A stretch of 64,000 nucleotides of DNA from positions 186,001 to 250,000 of the forward strand of contig CAWAOP010000041.1 in the NCBI GenBank assembly GCA_963783505.1. Direction: 5' to 3'. Origin of the DNA: BOG-224 sp963783505. Lineage in GTDB: Bacteria; Acidobacteriota; Terriglobia; Bryobacterales; Bryobacteraceae. Made by a program: the position numbers and the translations under genes. Shown here one piece after another: positions 28,120 through 36,553 of this stretch. Below the pieces are notes generated by a model. The model did no database searches. It saw only the letters and a program-made list of their open reading frames with translations, and had not been told where the DNA came from. Each line of letters starts with the position of its first letter. Position 1 is the first letter of the stretch.

Positions 28120-28978
28120 TCAACTCCATAAGCTTCCGTTCCCGCCCTGCGCGCTCCCGGCCAGAAGCCCCAGCGCAACCTCGCACAAGTTGCGGCAGGC
28201 CGGCGTGGTTGGCGGACGATAATCCGCCGGCAGTCTCCCGTGAGCGCCCAGACCCAGGCGCAACCAGTTCAGAGCGTCAGCGGACCTACAGTCAGCCAGG
28301 AAACGAGATTCCGAGACCAATGGATCGCTCGACCGCTTTGGATTTCGTGCCACGCAACGCCGCGAGAGCCATGCCGGTTGTTTCGGGATAGGCATGGGAG
28401 CTGTATCCGAGCGCGTGCGTCGAGCCGTGGTTCCAACCGCCCCCGTCGCAGACGCGTGCCAGGAGGAAGTTCCTTCCCCGTTCCGTTCTCTCGCGAACGG
28501 CGGAGGAGGGTTTGCGGGATGCTTCTTTATTGAGCGCCAGAACTGCAAGCGAGGTGGGGCCCACCCAAGCGGCGGCGCCAGGCATCCACGGCCAGCCAGG
28601 GAACCGTTGGTCGTAAGGCTCGGCGTTGCCGAGAAGCCATTGGCGCGCGCGATATCCGAACGCGGTTTCGGCTCCGGAGTTCCCCAACAGCCACCGAATG
28701 GCGCGTTGGTGCGCGTCCTCGCCCAGGCGCTCGGGCGGCGCCAAAGCGGCGAGTGCGGTCACCCATGTGCTATGGCGGACTCCCATTTGCGGAGGCCAGC
28801 CTCCGTCGGTCCTTTGAGCGGCGCGCAGCCATTGGACTCCGCGCCGAGCAGCCGTCTCCTCACCGGCCGCCCACAATGCCAGAAGGGCGTAGCAGGTAGG
28901 CTCCGTCCACGACGGACCTTTGGCGTAGGGCCACCCGCCATCGGCGTTCTGCCGGTCAATGAGCAGTGCGACGGACAT
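28120..28978 (-). CDS. Terpene-cyclase/prenyltransferase-fold protein (frame broken)
   Basis: About 285 residues. ATG 28978-28976 begins MSVALLIDRQNADGGWPYAK. QW-type repeats of the alpha/alpha toroid recur: QNADGGWPYAKG, QRTDGGWPPQMG, CDGGGWNHGS. This fold is shared by squalene-hopene cyclases and protein prenyltransferase beta subunits, but the protein is about half their length and no DxDD motif is seen, so catalysis is uncertain. The frame breaks at 28306; removing one base joins RSIGLGI to RFLADCRSADALNWLRLGL and leads to the stop at 28122-28120. DUF362 and a membrane protein follow. The tad genes lie upstream on the same strand, separated by about 200 bases with a hairpin. Confidence 0.7.
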
Positions 28979-29070
28979 GAGTCAAATGATGCCGGCGGCA
29001 GCCGCGCAGGGGCCGCCGGCGTTTGAGTTGAGGTTCAATTTCATTCGGCGATCCTCGTGCGGGCCGCCGC

Positions 29071-29098
29071 AGCCGTTCCCGCCTAAGCGGGAACGGCT
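29071..29098. terminator. Perfect 12-bp stem-loop downstream of the tad genes
   Basis: agccgttcccgc (29071-29082) and gcgggaacggct (29087-29098) pair perfectly around ctaa. It lies between tadC and the terpene-cyclase-like gene. No U-run follows on either strand, so it may be a factor-assisted terminator or an RNA processing/stability element rather than a classical intrinsic terminator. Confidence 0.55.
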
Positions 29099-29174
29099 CG
29101 GCGGGCGACCCATGGCGAGGAACCCACACTGCACTAGTTCTGCGCTTTCCGAGAGCGGCGCCGCTTCAAGAAAA

Positions 29175-29231
29175 CTAGAGAACCGCGCCCGCGGCCAGCC
29201 AGATTCCATACTGAATTACTGTGTTCGTCAT
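29175..29231 (-). CDS. Putative 18-residue peptide ORF after tadC
   Basis: ATG 29231-29229 is preceded by an unusually strong ribosome binding site (aaaaaaaggag, spacing about eight). The peptide reads MTNTVIQYGIWLAAGAVL and then TAG at 29177-29175. It is hydrophobic, like a single short membrane helix. It may be a genuine microprotein, a leader peptide or the start of a gene whose frame is broken, since insertions are common in this sequence. No family known to me. Confidence 0.4.
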   Translation of the reverse strand: MTNTVIQYGIWLAAGAVL

Positions 29232-29256
29232 CGTCGTTTGCTCCTTTTTTTGTTTG

Positions 29257-30201
29257 CTAGAGTCGTTGCATCAAGGGGAATAGCTGTTTCACAATCTGCA
29301 AGATGCCAGGGCCGGCCGCCACCACGATCATGGACGGCAATATAAAAAAGAAAATAGGGAAAACCAGTTTCACGCCCACCTTGCCGGCGCGTTCCTCAGC
29401 CTGCTGACGCCGCTCGACGCGCAAGAAATCCGCGTGCGCGCGCAGCGACTCGCCCATGCTCGTGCCGAACCGGTCATTCTGAATGAGGATGGCCGCCAGC
29501 TTTTTGATTTCCGGCTCGCCGGTTCGCTCGGCCAGATTGCGCAGCGCATCGGCGCGCCGTTTCCCGGCTCGCATTTCCAGGGTGAGAAGCGAGAGTTCCT
29601 CGCTCAATTCCCTGTGGCTCGAGTGCAGCTCTCTGCTGACGTACAGAATCGCCTGGTCGAGGCCGAGGCCGGCTTCCACCGTTACGACCATCAGGTCGAG
29701 AGCGTCCGGCAGCGACAGCCGCAGCGTGCGCAAGCGCTTGGCCACCCTCTTCTCCAGTACGAACCGCGGCAAAATCCAACCCGACGCCGCGCCGAACCCG
29801 ACCAGCGCCATCCGCATCGGCGGACTGCCCGGCATCCGGGGCTGTAAGAGAACGCTGACGCAGAGCATGACGATCGTCGAGACGATGCGGAGCCCGTAGA
29901 AGATGGAGGCGGCGCCATCTCCCCGATAGCCGGCGTGAATCAGGTCCTTGCGGAGGCCGGCCGTCTCGGTTTCGGACGCCGGTACGTGCATGCCCAGTTC
30001 TCGCAGCAGGCCCACCAGACTGCTGGGCTGGGCATCGACGGCCCCGGCTACGCTGGGGCGCTTTACTGTGTCGGTGATGACGGGGTTGCCGAGCTGGCGC
30101 AGGTACTTGTTCGGCTTGTAGGCCAGACGGTAGCCGACGGCGGCGCTCAACGCGAGCAGTGAGAGGAACGTGAAGACGGAGACGAGAAGAGGATGCGCCA
30201 T
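29257..30201 (-). CDS. tadC: Tad pilus inner-membrane protein TadC
   Basis: 314 residues, type II secretion F-domain protein. A membrane helix sits at the N-terminus, two around 105-145, and one near the C-terminus (VGVKLVFPIFFFILPSMIVV). The T2SF core includes DALDLMVVTVEAGLGLDQAI and the partner motif RFGTSMGESLRAHADFLR. TadB and TadC together form the membrane platform on which the CpaF ATPase extends Flp pili. It begins directly after tadB, with one base between stop and start. Confidence 0.9.
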   Translation of the reverse strand: MAHPLLVSVFTFLSLLALSAAVGYRLAYKPNKYLRQLGNPVITDTVKRPSVAGAVDAQPSSLVGLLRELGMHVPASETETAGLRKDLIHAGYRGDGAASIFYGLRIVSTIVMLCVSVLLQPRMPGSPPMRMALVGFGAASGWILPRFVLEKRVAKRLRTLRLSLPDALDLMVVTVEAGLGLDQAILYVSRELHSSHRELSEELSLLTLEMRAGKRRADALRNLAERTGEPEIKKLAAILIQNDRFGTSMGESLRAHADFLRVERRQQAEERAGKVGVKLVFPIFFFILPSMIVVAAGPGILQIVKQLFPLMQRL

Positions 30202-30202
30202 T

Positions 30203-31172
30203 TTACACCTTGATCGTCACGATCTTCTTAATGAAGATGTTGCCCAAAATCTGCGCGATGATGCCCCCGGCGATCATATACTTGCCGTCCCGATCGTTGG
30301 CCATGGATTGCAGGTATCCCGGCGCCGCGGCGAACAAACCGAGCATCGTGACGATTGGGAGGATCGCGAGAATCGTCGCCGTCAGGCGGCCATGCGCGCT
30401 AGCGGCCCTGACCTGCCCCTTTAAGCGGAAGCGCTCCCGGATCACGTAGGCCAGTCTTTGGAGGACTTCGCTCAAATTGCCCCCGGTCTGTTTTTGGAGC
30501 AGCACGGCTGCGGTAAAGAAACTGGCGTCGAGCAGAGGCACGCGGTTCGGCGAAGCCGTGCATGGCGGTCTCCAGGGACGCGCCAAGATTGTGCTGGTTG
30601 AAGAGCAGCCGGAACTCCTGCCCGAGCGGATCTTCAAGTTCCTCGCCGAGCATCTCCAAGCTGATGGATAGCGCGTGCCCCGCGCGCATGGACCGCGAAA
30701 GGAATTCCAGGGCCTCGGGGAGTTGCTCTTCGAATCGCGCAAGACGCTGCTTGCGCTTGCCGCGCACGTAGAAGTAAGGCGCCGACGCGCACGCGCAGCC
30801 CAGAACCGCCGCGGTGATGGGAGCGTTCAACAGGAGCGGGAACTTGACGCCGAGCGCGAGACCGGGAACGACCATCGTCGCCATGGCTATCAGCAGGCCG
30901 CTGGCCGTCCAATCCATGCCGGCCTGCTGGATCTGAACGGCCGCGTTTCGCGTAAAGGCCAGAGACGCCAGAAACCGTTTCAACCCACGTTCCGCGGAGG
31001 GCTCGGGGTCGAACAAAATGGCAGCGGGCGCAGCGGGCTGGCCGGCAGCCGTCCGCAGCATCCCGGCGACGCGCTTCTGGCGCATGGCCTCCACGAATTT
31101 CATCCCCGCGCTGACGGCGAGAAGCGTCAGACCGAACAGAACCACCGAAGCTACGATGACGCCAGCGGCCAT
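30203..31172 (-). CDS. tadB: Tad pilus inner-membrane protein TadB (frame broken)
   Basis: Starts at ATG 31172-31170 overlapping the cpaF stop by one base (TAATG). The first frame gives residues through the T2SF segment ALEFLSRSMRAGHALSISLEMLGEEL and NQHNLGASLETAMHGFAE. Removing one base near 30544 continues it as RVPLLDASFFTAAVLLQKQTGGNLSEVLQ, a canonical T2SF motif, ending IFIKKIVTIKV. Membrane helices lie near the N-terminus, at about 95-135 and at the C-terminus. The platform role with TadC is known for the family. Confidence 0.88.
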
Positions 31173-32533
31173 TAGCTGATCTCCACAACGCTCTCAAAGA
31201 GACGCGCGGGCAACACAATGCCGGATGCTCTTAGGCGCTCATAGAATTTCGGACGGATGCCCGTGGCGCGAAAACGTCCGAGCACCTTTCCGGATTCGGA
31301 CAGGCCCAACTTCTCAAACAGGAAAATGTCTTGCAAGGTGATGGTGTCCTGCTCCATTCCCACTACTTCGGTGATGTGAGTGACGCGGCGGGCGCCGTCG
31401 CTGAAGCGAGACACCTGGACGAACAGGTCGACGGCCGACGATACTTGCTGGCGAATGGACCGCACGCCCATGTTCGCGTTCGCCATGCCGACCATCACTT
31501 CCAGACGGCCCAGGCCGTCGCGCGGAGTATTGGCGTGGATGGTGGTCAGCGAGCCGTCGTGGCCGGTATTCATGGCCTGCAACATGTCTAGCGCTTCTTC
31601 CGACCGAACCTCGCCCACGATGATCCGGTCGGGGCGCATACGGAGAGCGTTGATGACTAGCTGGCGGATATGGATGGCGCCGACGCCTTCGACGTTGGCC
31701 GGCCGGGTTTCCATTCGCGCCACGTGGGTCTGTTGGAGCCGAAGTTCCGCGGCGTCCTCGATCGTCACGATGCGTTCGTCTTCCGGAATGTATGAGGAGA
31801 GCGCGTTGAGAAGCGTGGTCTTGCCGGCGCCGGTGCCGCCGCAAATCAGAATGTTCAGGCGCGCCTTCACGCAGCCCCGCAGCAATTCCAGCATTCCTTC
31901 CGTGAGGGTAAGTTTGGCGACCAGATCCTCACCCTTGAGGGCGGTCCTCCCGAAGCGGCGGATACAAAGCAGCGGGCCGTCCACGGCCACCGGCGGAATC
32001 GCGGCATTGACGCGCGATCCATCCGGCAGGCGGGCATCCACCAGAGGAGAGGACTCATCGACGCGGCGGCCCACGCGCGAGACTATCTTCTCGATAATCC
32101 GCAGCAGGTGCGCATCGTCCTTGAACTCCACCGGCGTGCGGTAGAGCTTGCCGGCGCGCTCTACATAGACCAGTCGAGGCGTCGTCACCAGAATGTCGCT
32201 GACCGTGGGATCTTGCAGCAGCGGCTCAAGGGGACCCAGTCCGAAGACCTCGTCGAGAATTTCCTCGATGACGCGGTCCTTTTCCACCAGGCTGAGAGGT
32301 GTTTTTTGCTCTTCGACCAGCTTGGCCACGGCCGCCCGGATTTCCGCGCGAACGCGCTCGCCGGCCATGGACGACAGAGCTTCCAGGTTGATCCTATCCA
32401 GCAGCTTGCGGTGCAGCGTGAACTTGAGTTCCTGGTATTCCGGCGTATAACCATCGGGGTTAAAGAGCCGGTTGACCCAACCGGCCTCCCGGTGGTCACC
32501 CGCTCTCGTGATGGAATCCAGCGTCGTGGCCAT
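31172..32533 (-). CDS. cpaF: Tad pilus assembly ATPase CpaF/TadA
   Basis: 453 residues. The N-terminal domain contains DPTVSDILVTTPRLVYVER. The Walker A motif GGTGAGKTTLLNAL is at about 229. The Asp-box/Walker B region ERIVTIEDAAELRL and RMRPDRIIVGEVRSEEALDML follow, with the His-box MNTGHDGSLTTIHAN. This is the single hexameric motor of the Tad system, energising both extension and, in studied systems, retraction. It is flanked by cpaE upstream and tadB downstream in the conserved order. Confidence 0.95.
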   Translation of the reverse strand: MATTLDSITRAGDHREAGWVNRLFNPDGYTPEYQELKFTLHRKLLDRINLEALSSMAGERVRAEIRAAVAKLVEEQKTPLSLVEKDRVIEEILDEVFGLGPLEPLLQDPTVSDILVTTPRLVYVERAGKLYRTPVEFKDDAHLLRIIEKIVSRVGRRVDESSPLVDARLPDGSRVNAAIPPVAVDGPLLCIRRFGRTALKGEDLVAKLTLTEGMLELLRGCVKARLNILICGGTGAGKTTLLNALSSYIPEDERIVTIEDAAELRLQQTHVARMETRPANVEGVGAIHIRQLVINALRMRPDRIIVGEVRSEEALDMLQAMNTGHDGSLTTIHANTPRDGLGRLEVMVGMANANMGVRSIRQQVSSAVDLFVQVSRFSDGARRVTHITEVVGMEQDTITLQDIFLFEKLGLSESGKVLGRFRATGIRPKFYERLRASGIVLPARLFESVVEIS

Positions 32534-32542
32534 GATCGTTCC

Positions 32543-33712
32543 TCAGTTCTGCCCGAACCACGCGAATCGCTTCTTTGCCGGTTTCTCCGGTTCCAAGTGC
32601 GCGAGCTTCCCCGCCAGCCGCCCTATGCTTGTTGCCAAGTCCGTGTCCCGCCCCAGCATTCGCCCTTCGGCGAAGCACTCGTAAAGCTCCGCGTAGTCAT
32701 TGGGAAGCGTGCAGAAAATCGGCACGCCCAGCATCTTTTCGAGTTCGGCCGGGGAAATATCCATCCGCTTGGGCGCGCGATTGAGCACCAGCCGGATGCG
32801 CGCCTTGCCGTAGCCGCCGTCGAGCAAAGTCTGTATGACCTGTTTCGCCTGGTGGAGCGCCGGAACGTCCAGCGTCGTCACGATGCAGGCCTCGTCGATT
32901 TCTTCGAGCGCCGCCATGATCAGCCGGTTCAGGCTGCGGCCAAGATCGACAATCGTCCAGTCGTACTGAGGACGGGCAAAGGAGACGATCTGCCGAACCT
33001 GGTCGTCTTTGGGCTGCTGCCTGACGGCGAGCGTGGCCGGCGCCGTGATAATTTCCACGCCTGGAATTCCGTTGGAGACGAGCGCCTTCCAGAAGTGCAC
33101 GTCCAGGCGGTGCATGTTGTTGAAAGCATCGAGGATCGAGTAGGATGCCTTGGTCTTCGTAATGAACCCGACCATCCCCGAATCCAGATCCAGATCCGCG
33201 AGCAGGATGCGTTGGCCGAGATGGCCCAGGCTGGCGGCTACGTGGCAGGCGATCGTGGTCGCGCCGCAACCGCCTTTCGCCGACAGGAACGCGAACGCTT
33301 TGCCCGCCCCTTCCTTGCCCTTCTCGCGGCGGTAACTGCGCTCGGCCGATCGTCTTTCAAGGGCGCTCCGCAATAACTCCTCGAGCGGAGGAAACAGGTA
33401 CTCGTTGATTCCCGCGCGCATCGACGCCAGAATGGCCTCCGCGCTTGCGACTATGTTCAACGCGATGACCAACGGCTCACCCGCGGCTTGCCTCACCTTC
33501 GCTACAAGACCGTCCAACGGCTCTCTAGAATCGCTGATGTCCAACATCACCACGTCGGGACGCATGCGCTCCAGCCGGTCGAGAAAGCCGCCCATGTCCG
33601 CCAAATCCTTGTGCTCGACGATCACCCGAAACGGCAACTCCGCCAGACAGGCCTGCGTCTGTTCCATCAGCGACCGGTTCTGGATGGCGAGACCGATGGT
33701 CAACGGGTACAT
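32543..33712 (-). CDS. cpaE: CpaE/TadZ-like pilus localisation ATPase
   Basis: 389 residues. The N-terminal atypical receiver-like domain (about 1-130) has RPDVVMLDISDSREPLDG and LRRSA-type linker residues. The MinD/ParA-type ATPase domain begins AFAFLSAKGGCGATTIACHVA, a deviant Walker A, followed by RILLADLDLDSGMVGF and YDWTIVDLGRSLNRL. CpaE/TadZ proteins mark the pole or site where the pilus is built. It ends ten bases before cpaF and follows the secretin gene. Confidence 0.88.
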   Translation of the reverse strand: MYPLTIGLAIQNRSLMEQTQACLAELPFRVIVEHKDLADMGGFLDRLERMRPDVVMLDISDSREPLDGLVAKVRQAAGEPLVIALNIVASAEAILASMRAGINEYLFPPLEELLRSALERRSAERSYRREKGKEGAGKAFAFLSAKGGCGATTIACHVAASLGHLGQRILLADLDLDSGMVGFITKTKASYSILDAFNNMHRLDVHFWKALVSNGIPGVEIITAPATLAVRQQPKDDQVRQIVSFARPQYDWTIVDLGRSLNRLIMAALEEIDEACIVTTLDVPALHQAKQVIQTLLDGGYGKARIRLVLNRAPKRMDISPAELEKMLGVPIFCTLPNDYAELYECFAEGRMLGRDTDLATSIGRLAGKLAHLEPEKPAKKRFAWFGQN

Positions 33713-33734
33713 GCGCGCTCGCGTCTTTTCCGGC

Positions 33735-35336
33735 TCACTTGCCTGTTCCTCCAGCCGCCGGCAGGCCCGGCGCCGCGGGGGCCGTTTGCACTTGCAGTTG
33801 CTTTAGCGCCTGGAGAATCTGGTCCATTCCAGACATGTCCGGCGCCGCTCCGGCGTTGGAGGAGGCGGCAGGGTTGAAATCGGCGGTCGCAGCGGCCGGC
33901 TGCGCCGTGTTCGGTTGCAGGCGCCGCTGTTCCCGAAGCAACTCTTCCACCGGGACCGTCGGCGGTGGCGTTGGCTGTGGCGAACCGCCCGTCTGGTCGA
34001 GGCCGGGGTGCCGCAGATCGCCGTTGCCGACGGTGTCCATGAAACCTGCCGAAAACCTGAGATCCGGCTGGCTCTGGCCCGGCTGGATGGGAGTCACGAT
34101 CTCGGGAGTCACGATGACCAGCAGCTCATTATCCGTGCGGCTGATTGACTTAGACTGAAACAGCTTGCCGAGAATGGGCAGCGATCCGATGCCCGGCACC
34201 TTGGCTAGATTCTCGGTAGTCTCCTTGTCGAGCAACCCGGCGATGACGAAGCTCTGGCCGCTTTCCAGCTCGATTTCCGTTTGCACTCTTCGGGTAGCCA
34301 GGCCGGGCACCGTGAAGCCTTGCACGGTGACTGCGTGAGTGTAGTCGAGGGAGCTGACTTCAGGCGTTACCTGGAGGCGAATCGCCCCGCTCGATGTGAT
34401 TATCGGCAGGAAATTGAGCCTCACTCCGTATTCGCGCCAAGCCAGCGTGAGCGTCGCCCCGCTCGTGCTGGGCTGGACCATGGGGAATGGAAACTCTCCT
34501 CCCGCCAGGAAACTGGCCGGCTTCCCGTTGACGGCGGGAACGGTGGGTTCGGCCAGAATCTCCAGCAGGTTCTTGCTCTCGAGCGCCTGGATGGCCGCGC
34601 CAAGGTTCAGGTCTTTCCGGAACAGGAACAGGTTGACGGCCTCGGACAGGGTGAAGGTCTTGGCTCCATCCGAGCTGATCACTCCGTCGACGCCCAGAGC
34701 GCTCGACTGATTGAAAGCTCCGGAGGCGAAGTTGACTCCGAGGGTCGTGCTGGCTCCGCGGTCCACATTCGCGAAGCGAACCTTGACGAGGATTTGCGGT
34801 TCTCCGCGCGGCGCCACCACACGGAGCAGATTGACCGGCTTTCCAATGGTGGCGGCCATGGCCATCACACGCCCGGCCGCCACGGTATCCTTGACCACTC
34901 CGCGAACGAAGACGGCGTCGTTGTCAACAGAAATGTCGATGGGTTCTCCCGGATACTCGCGCGCGATCTGTTCGCGGATCGCCCGGAGCTTCTGATCGCT
35001 GACGCATACCGTGAGGTCGTACAGAAGCCGCGCGCCACTGTTCTGCCATACGACCAGCGACGTTTCGCCGGCAGTCTTTCCATTGATCAGCACCTCGCGC
35101 GGAGAGATCGCCACGGCGACCGCGATCTTCTCGTCGGCCACCGAGAGTTTCTGAATCGGCAGCGCGCTATCGAGAACGAGGGATTTGCCCACTGTCACCG
35201 TCCACCGTTCGACGGCCACGGTGCTGCCGGTGGCGGGCGGCTGGGCCGCCGTGCCGCCCAGTTGTCCTCGAGCCGGGAAGGAGCCGAGCGCGAACGCGAC
35301 CATCAGGATGAGCGGTATACCAGGGAAGCGCCTCAT
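33735..35336 (-). CDS. cpaC: Tad outer-membrane secretin RcpA/CpaC
   Basis: 533 residues with a signal peptide (MRRFPGIPLILMVAFALG). The N-terminal pilus-type domain has SVADEKIAVAVAISPREVLI, and a BON-like segment follows (REQIAREYPGEPIDISVDND). The secretin core includes FLAGGEFPFPMVQP, GVRLNFLPIITSSGAIRLQV and the signature VPGIGSLPILGKLFQSKS. The C-terminus is a Pro/Gln/Ala-rich extension. Secretins form the outer-membrane gate through which the Flp fibre leaves. The start almost touches the cpaB stop (one base between). Confidence 0.92.
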   Translation of the reverse strand: MRRFPGIPLILMVAFALGSFPARGQLGGTAAQPPATGSTVAVERWTVTVGKSLVLDSALPIQKLSVADEKIAVAVAISPREVLINGKTAGETSLVVWQNSGARLLYDLTVCVSDQKLRAIREQIAREYPGEPIDISVDNDAVFVRGVVKDTVAAGRVMAMAATIGKPVNLLRVVAPRGEPQILVKVRFANVDRGASTTLGVNFASGAFNQSSALGVDGVISSDGAKTFTLSEAVNLFLFRKDLNLGAAIQALESKNLLEILAEPTVPAVNGKPASFLAGGEFPFPMVQPSTSGATLTLAWREYGVRLNFLPIITSSGAIRLQVTPEVSSLDYTHAVTVQGFTVPGLATRRVQTEIELESGQSFVIAGLLDKETTENLAKVPGIGSLPILGKLFQSKSISRTDNELLVIVTPEIVTPIQPGQSQPDLRFSAGFMDTVGNGDLRHPGLDQTGGSPQPTPPPTVPVEELLREQRRLQPNTAQPAAATADFNPAASSNAGAAPDMSGMDQILQALKQLQVQTAPAAPGLPAAGGTGK

Positions 35337-35337
35337 A

Positions 35338-36216
35338 TCAGTTGCTCGCCGAATGGGCCGGGAAGCTGGCCTCGGTCTTTGTCTGCCCGAGAATGATCTC
35401 CATCGTGAACGGCGGGTCGGGCTTGGCCTGCGGAGCAGCGACGCGCGGCGCGGCCGGCCGTTGGTGTGGCGCCGCCTGCGAAGCTCGCTGAACCACTGAG
35501 ACGTCGGCCGGCGCGGTCCCGAATAAGGACGAGAACGCGGCGGCCGGAACTTCGGCCACCTCGCGGTCCATGGGGTTGCGAAGGACGAGTTGGATGCTGG
35601 TCTGGTTGGCCGCGAGGGTCAGTTCTTCGGTCTGTTCCGGTGAAACGAGGAGGGTGACCACCTGGCTGACGATGGGCTTGCCTTCGGCGTCCTTCTTAAA
35701 GTCCTGTCCGGCCGATAGCACCTCGACATTCTGCAGGAGCGTGCGCGCCAGAGTAACCCCGCTTCCAGCGGCGGATCCGCTGATAACGACATCCACGCGC
35801 ATGCCGGGAATGGCGAAGCCGGCGACGCCCGCCACGTCGTTGACGCGGATCGCGAACGCACGCATGCCAGGCGGGATCATCGCGGGCAATCCCCCGCCCG
35901 CGCCTTTCGGCGCCAACCGGGAGTCGATGACTGGTTCCCTCGAATAGATCGCCATGACCACTCCGCGTCCGATAAAGTCCCGCAGGTTAGCGGATGCTCC
36001 GGCTGGCGGAGAACCCGGCCACTCCGCGAGCTTAATATCTCCATCGCGCAGCACGACGCCCGCTTCGATGTCGTGCGCCGCAACCACGATCTGCGTCATC
36101 TGGGCGGGGGCCGAGCCTTGCGAGGGCCGGTTCAATAGCAGCCGGTACGTGATCAATCCTCCGCCCGATGCGACGATGAACGCGAAGAGCAGCACGCCGA
36201 TGAACCGCCTATGCAT
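35338..36216 (-). CDS. cpaB: Flp pilus assembly protein CpaB/RcpC
   Basis: 292 residues. One N-terminal membrane helix (RFIGVLLFAFIVASGGGLIT) is followed by an SAF domain (IVVAAHDIEAGVVLRDGDI, then GRGVVMAIYSREPVIDSRL) and the CpaB core PPGMRAFAIRVNDVAGVAGF with IPGMRVDVVIS. In the family this periplasmic protein supports secretin function and may bind peptidoglycan. It is second to the pilin gene in transcription order, after a 138-base spacer with stem-loops. Confidence 0.9.
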   Translation of the reverse strand: MHRRFIGVLLFAFIVASGGGLITYRLLLNRPSQGSAPAQMTQIVVAAHDIEAGVVLRDGDIKLAEWPGSPPAGASANLRDFIGRGVVMAIYSREPVIDSRLAPKGAGGGLPAMIPPGMRAFAIRVNDVAGVAGFAIPGMRVDVVISGSAAGSGVTLARTLLQNVEVLSAGQDFKKDAEGKPIVSQVVTLLVSPEQTEELTLAANQTSIQLVLRNPMDREVAEVPAAAFSSLFGTAPADVSVVQRASQAAPHQRPAAPRVAAPQAKPDPPFTMEIILGQTKTEASFPAHSASN

Positions 36217-36276
36217 GGTTCGAGATCCGAATCACGAGGGCGGCCGTGTTTACGATCATCGCCATGAGATCACTTT

Positions 36277-36336
36277 CGAGCCTTCTTTCTCCGAGAACGT
36301 CCAGGAGCGCAACGGCGAAGGCTCGACTTTCGCCGT
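36277..36336. promoter_or_regulatory. Alternative stem-loops between flp and cpaB
   Basis: Downstream of flp, acggcgaa (36312-36319) pairs with ttcgccgt (36329-36336) across a nine-base loop. One arm overlaps gaaggctcg (36317-36325), which can instead pair with cgagccttc (36277-36285). The two structures are mutually exclusive. Such an element could stabilise the pilin message or reduce read-through into cpaB. There is no U-run. Function inferred. Confidence 0.5.
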
Positions 36337-36354
36337 CACGCCCCTGTACGGTTT

Positions 36355-36537
36355 CTAGCTGGCAGCGGTGTTCGCCGAGACCAGGTTGGCGGCCGTTTGC
36401 GACCAGATGCCCGTGATGCTCTTGCTCGCGCCCGCGAAAAGGGCCGCCGAAGCCAGCGCCACGAAAGCCATGAGTAGGGTGTATTCGATGAGGTCCTGCC
36501 CTTGCTCGTCGCTCCAAAAGTTGCGCAGAAAGTTCAT
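36355..36537 (-). CDS. flp: Flp-type pilin
   Basis: 60 residues. The N-terminal leader MNFLRNFWSDEQ precedes GQDLIEYTLLMAFVALASAALF, the Flp hydrophobic motif with the conserved Glu-Tyr after which type IVb pilins are known to assemble. Prepilin cleavage is expected after the Gly of EQGQDLIEY. No prepilin peptidase (tadV/cpaA) is in the window, so one must be encoded elsewhere. The gene begins 16 bases after the upstream membrane-protein gene, so it lies inside the operon. Confidence 0.93.
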   Translation of the reverse strand: MNFLRNFWSDEQGQDLIEYTLLMAFVALASAALFAGASKSITGIWSQTAANLVSANTAAS

Positions 36538-36553
36538 TGTGTTCGCTCCTCAG

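Noticed and set aside
36209..36517. 102-residue minus frame overlapping flp
   Set aside because: It overlaps the conserved pilin in another frame and has no family features.
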